NCBI RefSeq assembly: GCF_900176595.1
Contig: NZ_LT838813.1
Location: forward strand, 2,122,001 to 2,186,000
Source: Aquiflexum balticum DSM 16537
GTDB taxonomy: Bacteria; Bacteroidota; Bacteroidia; Cytophagales; Cyclobacteriaceae
Direction: 5' to 3'
Length of the DNA stretch: 64,000 bases
The position numbers and the translations under genes were made by a program. Below are positions 8,856 through 15,901 of the stretch, one piece after another. Position 1 is the stretch's first letter. Every line of letters starts with the position of its first letter. The notes under the pieces are model-generated. The model saw only the letters and a list, made by a program, of their open reading frames with translations. It had not been told where the DNA came from and did no database searches.

Positions 8856-9400
8856 TCCTCCTTAGCTCAGTTGGTTGAGTCCCGTATGTACGGGATTAAT
8901 CAAGGGGTCAAAAGAGACAAAGTAATAAAATTCCTCCTTAGCTCAGTTGGTTGAGTCCCGTATGTACGGGATTAATCAAGGGGTCAAAAGAGACAAAGTA
9001 AAATAATATTCCTCCTTAGCTCAGTTGGTTGAGTCCCGTATGTACGGGATTAATCAAGGGGTCAAAAGAGACAAAGTAAAATAATATTCCTCCTTAGCTC
9101 AGTTGGTTGAGTCCCGTATGTACGGGATTAATCAAGGGGTCAAAAGAGACAAAGTAAAATAATATTCCTCCTTAGCTCAGTTGGTTAGAGTCCCGTATGT
9201 ACGGGATTAATCAAGGGGTCAAAAGAGACAAAGTAAAATAATATTCCTCCTTAGCTCAGATGGTTGAGTCCCGTATGTACGGGATTAATCAAGGGGTCAA
9301 AAGAGACAAAGTAAAATAATATTCCTCCTTAGCTCAGTTGGTTGAGTCCCGTATGTACGGGATTAATCAAGGGGTCAAAAGAGACAAAGTAAAATAATAT
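8856..9400 (+). repeat. Seven tandem tRNA-Asn-derived units of ~78 bp
   Basis: Units start at 8856, 8932, 9010, 9088, 9166, 9245 and 9323 (lengths 76, 78, 78, 78, 79, 78, 78), and the intact tRNA-Asn begins exactly at the next step, 9401. Each unit starts with the first 21 bases of the tRNA (TCCTCCTTAGC through the D loop) and retains the D arm. In place of the 5' side of the anticodon arm it carries the palindrome TCCCGTATGTACGGGA, then returns to tRNA sequence TTAATCAAGGGGTC (tRNA positions 36-49, one change). It lacks the T arm and the 3' acceptor strand and has instead AAAAGAGACAAAGT plus an A/T-rich tail. Units differ by almost nothing: an extra A in the fifth, a T-to-A in the sixth, small tail changes in the first. 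None can be a normal tRNA. Confidence 0.92.
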
Positions 9401-9474
9401 TCCTCCTTAGCTCAGTTGGTTAGAGCACATGACTGTTAATCATGGGGTCCTAGGTTCAAGCCCTAGAGGGGGAG
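9401..9474 (+). tRNA. tRNA-Asn (GTT)
   Basis: A 74-nt cloverleaf: acceptor TCCTCCT paired with AGGGGGA (one T-G pair) and discriminator G; D stem GCTC/GAGC; anticodon stem CATGA/TCATG with loop CTGTTAA giving anticodon GTT; T stem CTAGG/CCTAG with loop TTCAAGC. CCA is not encoded. It is the eighth and only intact member of the tandem array and is followed two bases later by a terminator. Confidence 0.97.
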
Positions 9475-9476
9475 CA

Positions 9477-9504
9477 AAAGCCTTGCAGAAATGCAGGGCT
9501 TTTT
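9477..9504 (+). terminator. Intrinsic terminator of the tRNA-Asn transcript
   Basis: Stem AAAGCCTTGCA (9477-9487), GAAA tetraloop, TGCAGGGCTTT (9492-9502) with one G-T pair, followed by T residues. It begins three bases after the tRNA end, so it closes the array transcript before the GIY-YIG relic. Confidence 0.85.
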
Positions 9505-9517
9505 GCATTTTTAGGAT

Positions 9518-9729
9518 ATGGACTTTTATATCTACATTTTATATTCTGCTACTTTTGATAAATTCTATATAGGTCACCCCGAAAATCCTTGGAGAAGAGT
9601 TGAAGAGCATAATTCCGGAATTCATCATAATTTACTTCTGATTTCAGACCTTGGAGACTTGCAGCTGTCTTTAGATTTGCAGGATGTCAATCCGCTTTAC
9701 CAAATACCGTTTACCTACCTAAGAAGTAG
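9518..9729 (+). pseudogene. GIY-YIG nuclease relic, frameshifted and 3'-truncated
   Basis: The first ~35 codons read MDFYIYILYSATFDKFYIGH...RRVEEHNSG, the start of a small GIY-YIG endonuclease (YIY and YIG motifs, catalytic Arg of RRVEEH). Near 9629-9631 the homologous frame shifts: from 9631 the other frame reads FTSDFRPWRLAAVFRFAGCQS, the expected continuation, and stops at 9727-9729, short of the usual C-terminal helix. The nominal longer open frame (to 9814) is out of frame after the shift and covers the end of an opposing gene. The small nuclease family cleaves DNA; in Bacteroidota such genes often lie just after tRNA or rRNA genes (general knowledge). This copy cannot make the full protein. 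Confidence 0.8.
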
Positions 9730-11048
9730 TTTAGTCCCACACCCAGCTCCATGCCATGAACACGGTTATTCAGCAAACCTGTACCGGAAAGCGGTAACCA
9801 GTAATGGCTCCTAAAAAACATTCCGAGTTTTTCTGAGAGCAGATAGTTTGTCCCAACTCCAAGCTTAATATGACTTAATGCGAATTGATTTTTCGGAAGT
9901 GTTTCAAACTGACTATCCAAACTCAAACCGGCTTCAAATTCGTATTCAAAACCCTGGCTGACTAATAAATTGCCCATAATTCCCAGACTGCTTTCAAAAC
10001 TAAAACCACTATAGTACAAACTCCTCCATCGCAATTCAAGTGGGAAAAACCACTGCCGGTTACTCACATAAATTTCATCTATTACATTGATATCATCTGG
10101 CCTCCCCGGCAATTGGTCCAAAATATTTTCGTCAAAAGTCGAAATATCATCATCATCTATTTCCCCTCGGATGTTGTTTCTAATCAAACCCGTGTAAATT
10201 CCCCAGCCATTGTTCCATTCTAATCCTAAATTTAATGCTTGTGTCTTAGAAATATAATAATCTATATTTCTTGTGACCGGGATTAATAATGAAAGGCCCG
10301 CTTCCATATTCAAAAATGGTTTATTCGAAATTTGCGAAGGTGTACTTGAAAGATTACTGGTATCTCCGATGACCAATTCTTTTTCTATTCGCATAACGAA
10401 AGTTTCTGCCGGACCAATAGCTGGAGCTACAATGGTCGTTGGCCGATTTAAGCTCTTAATTTCGTTTGAATTTGGGACACTTTCAGAGACCTGTGTCTGC
10501 TGAATATTTTGATTTCTTTTATGAAGTGAATCTTTGTTTACTTGGTTAGTTGCAGAATTTAGGTTAGAAAACTCAGGATTTTCCTGAGAAATGGTTCCCG
10601 CAGGTAATTCAGTTTTATCATTAATTTGATCAAAGCTATTCTGCCCAAAGTTGTTTATTGGGGCAAGGGAAAGCTGTGAATTTCCGGCTTGGCCATTGGA
10701 AAGGTATTTTTGTCTAAATTCTTCCTTGATGACGACAGTTTTGTAGACATAAACCGTATCGATCAGATAGACTGTATCTCTTAAAACCAAGGTGTCGGAT
10801 TTTGAAATTGAGGTAGGCTGACCAACTGGTGGATTTCCGTTGGTTTTGTCCAAAGGATAAAGTAGCCAGGCTCCTAGAATAAAAAGCAAAGTACTATATA
10901 AATAAGGCATGTACCATCTTTTCCAGATGGGAAACTCCTCCTGATGCAGCACTTTAGAAAAATTTTCCCAAGCTTTTTCATCATATGGGGTATGGACCTC
11001 TTCAAGCTTTTGCTTGATTTTTTTTTCGAAATCAGGTTCTCTGTCCAT
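9711..11048 (-). CDS. Membrane partner of ECF sigma factor, with beta-rich periplasmic domain
   Basis: A 445-residue protein. Residues 1-38 are charged and cytoplasmic (EPDFEKKIKQKLEEVHTPYD, AWENFSKVL), like the short sigma-binding N-terminus of Bacteroidota anti-sigma proteins. One membrane segment follows at ~43-63 (YMPYLYSTLLFILGAWLLY). Residues ~65-225 are Ser/Asn/Gln-rich and probably disordered, with DTLVLRDTVYLIDTVYVYKT-like periodic strands near 85-110. The C-terminal ~200 residues look like an outer-membrane beta-barrel (alternating strands, ending MELGVGLNYFLGR). It starts one base after the sigma gene ends, so the pair is an operon. Anti-sigma action is inferred from context; no FecR or ZAS motif is visible. 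Confidence 0.75.
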   Translation of the reverse strand: MDREPDFEKKIKQKLEEVHTPYDEKAWENFSKVLHQEEFPIWKRWYMPYLYSTLLFILGAWLLYPLDKTNGNPPVGQPTSISKSDTLVLRDTVYLIDTVYVYKTVVIKEEFRQKYLSNGQAGNSQLSLAPINNFGQNSFDQINDKTELPAGTISQENPEFSNLNSATNQVNKDSLHKRNQNIQQTQVSESVPNSNEIKSLNRPTTIVAPAIGPAETFVMRIEKELVIGDTSNLSSTPSQISNKPFLNMEAGLSLLIPVTRNIDYYISKTQALNLGLEWNNGWGIYTGLIRNNIRGEIDDDDISTFDENILDQLPGRPDDINVIDEIYVSNRQWFFPLELRWRSLYYSGFSFESSLGIMGNLLVSQGFEYEFEAGLSLDSQFETLPKNQFALSHIKLGVGTNYLLSEKLGMFFRSHYWLPLSGTGLLNNRVHGMELGVGLNYFLGR

Positions 11049-11049
11049 G

Positions 11050-11613
11050 TCAGTTCGTATTTAAAATTTTTGATGCTGTCAAGGCTTTTTGCAGTTTTGC
11101 CCGTGCCTTGGCGTAATTTGATTTAGATGTGCCTTCAGAAATACCGAGCTTTTCTGCTATTTCTTTATGGGTGTATTCCTCTACAGCAAAAAGTGAAAAC
11201 ACTACCCGATATGCTGGTGGCAATTGCTGGACCAGTATCAATAATTCCTCTGCACTGATGTCATCTAATACAGTCGGAAGGTAGCCTTGACTGTAATCAG
11301 CACCTTCCAAATCCTGAAAACGCTGCTCGTACGCTTTGATTTTTCGAAAATGGTCAATCGCGGTATTGACCATGATTCTTCGCACCCATCCTCCGAAACA
11401 TAGTTCAGGATTGTAGGTATGCAAGTGTTGAAAAACTTTCAACATACCTTCATTGACTAGTGACTTCGCTTCTTCCAAGTTTTTTGCATAGCGCCTACAA
11501 ACGTTCATCGATAAGGAATAGCTTAGCTCAAAAAGCCTTTGTTGAGCCTTTTTATCTTTTGAAAGGCACTGCTTGATTACTTCTTGTAATTCACCGGAAT
11601 TTGGAAGATTCAT
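11050..11613 (-). CDS. ECF-type RNA polymerase sigma factor
   Basis: A 187-residue sigma-70-like protein. Region 2 is visible as LVNEGMLKVFQHLHTYNPE..FGGWVRRIMVNTAIDHFRKIK (the -10 recognition helix includes WVRRI..NTAIDHFRK), and region 4 as LPPAYRVVFSLFAVEEYTHKEIAEKL followed by the recognition helix ISEGTSKSNYAKARAKLQ. Length and domain order are normal for the ECF group. It is co-transcribed with the membrane protein downstream. The divergent neighbour at 11735 encodes an exported beta-barrel-like protein, a plausible target. A 10-bp inverted repeat lies between the two. Confidence 0.93.
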   Translation of the reverse strand: MNLPNSGELQEVIKQCLSKDKKAQQRLFELSYSLSMNVCRRYAKNLEEAKSLVNEGMLKVFQHLHTYNPELCFGGWVRRIMVNTAIDHFRKIKAYEQRFQDLEGADYSQGYLPTVLDDISAEELLILVQQLPPAYRVVFSLFAVEEYTHKEIAEKLGISEGTSKSNYAKARAKLQKALTASKILNTN

Positions 11614-11643
11614 ATTAGCATTATCACGAAGTAAGGAGGCTTT

Positions 11644-11682
11644 ATGGTTGCCTTAAATTTTTATTTTTTTTCAGGCAACCAT
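11644..11682. promoter_or_regulatory. Perfect inverted repeat between divergent sigma and barrel genes
   Basis: ATGGTTGCCT at 11644-11653 and AGGCAACCAT at 11673-11682, a perfect 10-bp inverted repeat with a 19-nt A/T-rich centre. It lies ~30 bp upstream of the sigma-factor start and ~52 bp upstream of the divergent start at 11735. It could be an operator for both genes or a hairpin in one leader. It lacks a U-tract long enough to call it a terminator on the plus strand with confidence. Confidence 0.45.
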
Positions 11683-11734
11683 TTTTAAAGGTCTGCACGT
11701 AATCCCGATGAATTAAATCTAAAATCAAATAACT

Positions 11735-12367
11735 ATGAAAAAAAGAATCATTATGCTGTTTGTACTTGTAATGGGGACTCATTACATACATGCCCAAGAA
11801 AGGCAGGAGACCTTATTTGGGGAGAAATTAACCATTTCCAATATTGGAGTAATGGTAGAGCCCGGGATTCAGGTGACACAGCTGTCACGAGAGGCTGCCG
11901 GTTTTTTCCAGTTCCGAGGGGGACTGATTTTCAATGACAAGTTCACTTTTGGGGGATTCTTTGGTCAATTGCTCAATGATGTCCGCCCGGAAACTTTTGC
12001 AAATAGCTTACCGGATAGAGCGCACTTGGATTCATGGACTGCCGGTGGATTCTTGGAATACACAGTCTTCTCCAACAAATTGATTCACTTCACTTTTCCA
12101 TTATCCGCTGGGGTGATGGAGGTGGAAATTGACCATGAGGGTAGAGACTTTGATTATGATGAATCCAAAACTCTGTTTGTGGAGCCAAGAGCTTTACTGG
12201 AGGTCAACCTACATAAATTTGCCAGGTTGAATGCAGGAGTCGGTTATCGGGTGATGGGCAATATCGTTGAAAATGCAGCGGGTGTACCCACCCCCGGCAA
12301 TGCTTTTACTTTTCAAGTGGGTTTAAAAATGGGAATTTTCTCTTTCAATCAATTGAAAAACAACTAA
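11735..12367 (+). CDS. Exported outer-membrane beta-barrel-like protein
   Basis: A 210-residue protein with a Sec signal peptide (RIIMLFVLVMGTHYIHAQ). The rest shows alternating strands typical of small outer-membrane barrels: GVMVEPGIQVTQLS, FFQFRGGLIFNDKFTFGGFFG, WTAGGFLEYTVF, LEVNLHKFARLNAGVGYRVM and a final NAFTFQVGLKMGIFSF. I do not recognise a named family. It is the first gene of a two-gene operon with a lipoprotein and is divergent from the ECF sigma gene. Confidence 0.7.
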   Translation: MKKRIIMLFVLVMGTHYIHAQERQETLFGEKLTISNIGVMVEPGIQVTQLSREAAGFFQFRGGLIFNDKFTFGGFFGQLLNDVRPETFANSLPDRAHLDSWTAGGFLEYTVFSNKLIHFTFPLSAGVMEVEIDHEGRDFDYDESKTLFVEPRALLEVNLHKFARLNAGVGYRVMGNIVENAAGVPTPGNAFTFQVGLKMGIFSFNQLKNN

Positions 12368-12371
12368 TTAT

Positions 12372-12794
12372 ATGAAAAGACCAACTCTTATTTACCTTTT
12401 AGGTATGTTTTTGTCTTCCTGTGCACTCTTGGAGGACAATAATTCACAAGTCTCGACTGAGGTCAGGAATAGCAGTGAATTAACTGAAATTTTAACCTCA
12501 GCAACAGGTCTAAGCATCATTACCTTTATTGAAGATGGGAGGGATAAAACATCCCAATTTTCAGGGTATATATTTTCATTCAATACGGATGGCAGTGTAA
12601 GAGCTTCTTTGAACGGTATTGATATCAGTGGTACCTACCGGGTTTTTCGTGATGATGGAAGACTGGAACTTGAAATGGATTTCCCATTAAATTCTCCTTT
12701 GTACGAATTGGACGATGATTGGTATTTCGAATCCAAGACTTCCGATACTTTATCCTTCGAAGACAGTGGGGATAGACTTGTATTTCAATTTTGA
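12372..12794 (+). CDS. Small lipoprotein of unknown function
   Basis: A 140-residue protein with a lipoprotein signal (LLGMFLSSCALLED; lipobox FLSSC). The mature part has beta-strand character (LSIITFIEDGRDKTSQFSGY, GSVRASLNGIDISGTYRVF, RLELEMDFPL) like lipocalin-like Bacteroidota lipoproteins, but no family can be named firmly. It starts 4 bp after the barrel-like gene, so the two are co-transcribed. A terminator follows at 12973. Confidence 0.7.
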   Translation: MKRPTLIYLLGMFLSSCALLEDNNSQVSTEVRNSSELTEILTSATGLSIITFIEDGRDKTSQFSGYIFSFNTDGSVRASLNGIDISGTYRVFRDDGRLELEMDFPLNSPLYELDDDWYFESKTSDTLSFEDSGDRLVFQF

Positions 12795-13168
12795 CATTTA
12801 GCCAACTTATAATTTTCACACCATTGAAAAATCACTTAAGACAAAATACATTGTTCCTAAACTAATTTTGGGTAAACATTTATCAACCCATATTCAGCTC
12901 ATTTATGACGCCCTTCAGAAGTGAATAAACCCTATTCCGGTTGCAACTATCGTTGATAGGGGAGCCGGTTTAAAAAAGAGGTCAGAAACGACCTCTTTTT
13001 ATTTAAAACCTTTTTGATTTACTTTCTTCAGGTTATGTGGCCAATAAAGCTTTCGTTTAATCCACATTTTTTTTTTACTTGCAGGCTACATATGATATCT
13101 GCAAACCCTAGATTCCAAGAAATAAAATTGATCTTTGGATGTTATGAGAATCAACAAATCCATTTTTT
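12795..13168. other. Intergenic region, 374 bp
   Basis: Holds one bidirectional hairpin terminator (12973-13000) between convergent genes. Beyond it I see A/T-rich sequence with no open frame of family character, no promoter match and no repeat shared with the rest of the window. Confidence 0.6.
12973..13000 (+). terminator. Bidirectional intrinsic terminator
   Basis: AAAAAGAGGTC (12973-12983), loop AGAAAC, GACCTCTTTTT (12990-13000): a perfect 11-bp stem with A-tract and T-tract on its flanks. It sits between a plus-strand operon ending at 12794 and a minus-strand gene ending at 13169 and can serve both. Confidence 0.85.
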
Positions 13169-13897
13169 TTACAAACCCAAAGCAATATAAATTATTCCCC
13201 AAATCTCCGTTTTATTGTCTTTGACCAGCTTTGATGGTTTGATTTGGGGCCGATTGGAAAGCGTACTCCTGTACAAACATGGCGTGGATTCTTTATCTGC
13301 CTGTAATTTCACCCAGCCATAATGATATTCTCCATCAATCCTGATGCTAAGACCAACAAAATAGTCTTTGTTGGGAGCCCAAGGCCCTGACCATTGGTCC
13401 GGTTGGTTTTCAGTAACTGTCCTAACCATCATGGATCCAGTGAAAATACTCCATTCTGAAACCTCAGAAGTGTTTTCCGGACCGATTAAGGTGCCCGATA
13501 CTAAGGGAGTGATTTCATCTCCACTGAGTATCACCCTTGCATCTCTATTCGAATTGATTTGGAAATAATGCCTCACCCCCATATTAAATCCGACCGACAT
13601 GACATTAATGGTAAAATCTTGGATTTCGTCCTGATTTAGGTCCAGCAAATACGCATGGAAACCATAAACAGGAAATGCTTCTTCCAGCACCTTGTGTTTA
13701 ATCGTAGACCTGATTGGTTCAATATCAGGATCTTGATGACAGGAAGAAAGGAGTAAAATTGGAAATATGGGAGCCAGAATAAATTTCCAGAAATTGGAAA
13801 ACCCTTGTGATCTGTCCAAAGAGGACACCTTTGAAAATGCCGATTTCATAATAGTAGAGGCACTTTCTTTTTCCCGAGTTAAAATAGTTGGTTTCAT
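13169..13897 (-). CDS. Hypothetical lipoprotein
   Basis: A 242-residue frame. The visible export signal is internal: FILAPIFPILLLSSCHQD, with lipobox LLSSC at ~50-54, so the true start may be Met17 (at 13849) instead of the first ATG. The mature protein is beta-rich and has the segment GLSIRIDGEYHYGWVKLQA, a pattern seen in many Bacteroidota secreted proteins that ends with 'YGWV+L'. Its FPVYGFHAYLLDLNQDEIQDF resembles calcium-type D-x-N-x-D loops. Function unknown. Two further secreted proteins of similar type lie upstream on the same strand. Confidence 0.65.
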   Translation of the reverse strand: MKPTILTREKESASTIMKSAFSKVSSLDRSQGFSNFWKFILAPIFPILLLSSCHQDPDIEPIRSTIKHKVLEEAFPVYGFHAYLLDLNQDEIQDFTINVMSVGFNMGVRHYFQINSNRDARVILSGDEITPLVSGTLIGPENTSEVSEWSIFTGSMMVRTVTENQPDQWSGPWAPNKDYFVGLSIRIDGEYHYGWVKLQADKESTPCLYRSTLSNRPQIKPSKLVKDNKTEIWGIIYIALGL

Positions 13898-14006
13898 AAT
13901 TAAATTTTTTTTGAAATTTTATTGATTTTTTAAATAATTATTGATTGAATTTAATTCATTGATAGTTTGTAAAATGATTGGATCAGCATCCTATTAGGGA
14001 AAGATT

Positions 14007-14804
14007 TTAGCCAATCAACTCCTGTAAAAGAAGTGCGGTACATATATTGGCCATCAGGAATCTTTCTTCTTGGTCAAGTCCCCGGACAAAATAAACCTGT
14101 CCTTTATCAGCTAGGTTGACAGCTGCAAGCGGATATCCCGACTGGTCCCGAATTTCCAGACCCATAGAGCCAAAAGGCATTTGAAGGGCCTTCCCGTTTT
14201 GACTGAGAATACTCGATACGGGATAGATAGTGTAGTAATCCCCATTGCTCATTGAAATTGTTCCTGCATAAGTTTTGGGATGGCGCTGTGCCCTGTCATT
14301 GTCTAGGATCAGTTGCCAAGGTTCGGCTGCGTTTGGCGTGTATATCTGTGCAAAGTATACGCTTGATGAGTTTCCTTTTTTCAATTCAAGCAGATCAATC
14401 CCCACAGAGAGAATTCCCCGGTCATTTCCGATGAGGAGATCAGCTGCTTGGAATTTGGAAACACAGAAAACCGAAGATGTCCGCAAGCCTCCATCTGAAA
14501 GGTCAAACCGAATTGTTTGTTTCCTTTCTATGTATTCCGTGCCAATGATATTCAGGTACTCACCTGTGGCATAGTTGCCAAAACCTATGCCTGAATAGCT
14601 ATTGCCGCCTCTGGTCCAGGATCTGCGGATTTCAGGTGTATGAAATTCACCAAAGAATAATTTTTGGTTGATAAGAATCCCTGTACGTCCACTAACTTCT
14701 AATTTTTGGTGTCCGTACCAATCATCACCTAGCAGGGCAAGATTGGCTGGCGCACATCCTGCAGATAGTGTAAGAAAAAACAGAATGATGATTATTTGCT
14801 TCAT
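14007..14804 (-). CDS. Hypothetical lipoprotein
   Basis: The open frame begins at 14879, but the ATG at 14804 starts a proper lipoprotein signal (MKQIIIILFFLTLSAGCAPA; lipobox LSAGC), so I place the start there, giving 265 residues. The mature part contains NSYSGIGFGNYATGEYLNIIG and a beta-rich C-terminus with YPLAAVNLADKGQVYFVRGL. No family is recognised. It lies 90 bp downstream of another lipoprotein gene on the same strand. Confidence 0.65.
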   Translation of the reverse strand: MKQIIIILFFLTLSAGCAPANLALLGDDWYGHQKLEVSGRTGILINQKLFFGEFHTPEIRRSWTRGGNSYSGIGFGNYATGEYLNIIGTEYIERKQTIRFDLSDGGLRTSSVFCVSKFQAADLLIGNDRGILSVGIDLLELKKGNSSSVYFAQIYTPNAAEPWQLILDNDRAQRHPKTYAGTISMSNGDYYTIYPVSSILSQNGKALQMPFGSMGLEIRDQSGYPLAAVNLADKGQVYFVRGLDQEERFLMANICTALLLQELIG

Positions 14805-14893
14805 TACTTTAATGTTTATAGGTAAATAGATCAATGGTTTTTTAGGATTAGAAAGCTGATTTCCAAAAATCCAAAACAAACAATTGGACTAAA

Positions 14894-15454
14894 TCAAAGC
14901 ACAACATCCACCTTGACCAATCGGAAGTCGCGAGGTACGATTTCTCCTTCAGCAGCCATCCAAGTATTGTTGTTTCTATCAAAATAACGGGCAGTATTGG
15001 ATAGGCGGAGTACCTCGTTGGCATCGGCTATTTGCGAAATATTCTTCCGAATCAGTAATGCATCTTCGGGGGCGGGAAATTCCCGTATTTCGCGAAGTTC
15101 AAATACAGTATCCCAAAGGATAGTATTTTCGCCATCGATCAAATTTTCCAAAGAAATCGTCAGGTTTAGAGTGGCCATTGCACCATCATAAACCTCTTCA
15201 CTGTAATACTTAGCCTTCATCACCTGGAATTCTATCTGGTGTTCCATTCTTCCGTTCACCGGATTTTTGGGAACAAGATCATCAGACTCTTGGCAACCTG
15301 TAAGCGATGTCAAGGCTACTATAGGAATTATAAGAGAATTTAACATCCAAGCGGTCCTGATGGACTTGACTTTTAAAGTCCAAAGGTTGGCTAGATTCGA
15401 AATCTGACCTGAAAAAACACCTAGGTTTTCCTGAGTCGAAACAGTTTTTTTCAT
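14894..15454 (-). CDS. Hypothetical lipoprotein
   Basis: The open frame begins at 15523, but the ATG at 15454 gives MKKTVSTQENLG and a more credible N-terminus, 186 residues. A membrane/lipobox segment (MLNSLIIPIVALTSLTGCQE, lipobox SLTGC) follows a 40-residue leader, longer than usual; the start could be still further in. The mature part (IEFQVMKAKYYSEEVYDGAMATLNL ... FRLVKVDVVL) is beta-rich and unassigned. It leads a run of three minus-strand lipoprotein genes. Confidence 0.55.
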   Translation of the reverse strand: MKKTVSTQENLGVFSGQISNLANLWTLKVKSIRTAWMLNSLIIPIVALTSLTGCQESDDLVPKNPVNGRMEHQIEFQVMKAKYYSEEVYDGAMATLNLTISLENLIDGENTILWDTVFELREIREFPAPEDALLIRKNISQIADANEVLRLSNTARYFDRNNNTWMAAEGEIVPRDFRLVKVDVVL

Positions 15455-15901
15455 TTTTTCAATAATTTTAGTTGGTTTAGCATTTTCTCCCAATTTTCGT
15501 TGGAGACAAAAAGTCATTCTCAAGATTTGTCCCCATTATTTTAAAGTGCTGTAAATCAATTATTTGAATAAGAAAGTAACACTAATCATGTGTACGGAAA
15601 TGAACAAATCCAGTCCTAAATTGAGACGTCTTGGATGGTGTGGAATTGAGGGGTATGTTTGATTTTTATCCTTGGGAGGGGACCTGTCCATAACTTTAGT
15701 TAAAAAAAATTAACGCTATCTAATTGTTCATCAATCCCTAAGCTTATGAAACATTAAAATTATTCACAGGTTTTTTTGATCATTCGATTTTACCTGGGTC
15801 TAAGGAATTTTTAAATCTGTTTGTACACCAAATCAGTAAAAACTTAAAGTTCTTTACATATTTGCACTGTGTTTCATCCTTTTCATATAATTTCAAAGTA
15901 A
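15455..15901. other. Intergenic region between divergent genes
   Basis: About 450 bp between the lipoprotein start (15454) and the AraC-type regulator. It should carry both promoters. CATATTTG near 15859-15866 is one base from the Bacteroidota -7 consensus, but a correctly spaced TTTG is absent, so I do not call it. No repeat, RNA or small gene is visible. Confidence 0.4.

Noticed and set aside
8856-9400. CRISPR-like array
   Set aside because: Repeats are contiguous and the whole 78-bp unit is conserved; there are no unique spacers and no cas genes. The unit is derived from tRNA-Asn.
8856-9400. Seven further functional tRNA genes
   Set aside because: All units lack the anticodon stem 5' side, T arm and 3' acceptor strand, so no aminoacylated tRNA is possible.
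9518-9814. 98-residue protein from the GIY-YIG start
   Set aside because: After ~35 codons the frame differs from the homologous one, which continues after a frameshift; the C-terminal part is antisense to the 9711-11048 gene.
15859-15866. CATATTTG as promoter of the AraC-type gene
   Set aside because: One mismatch to the -7 consensus and no TTTG at correct spacing.
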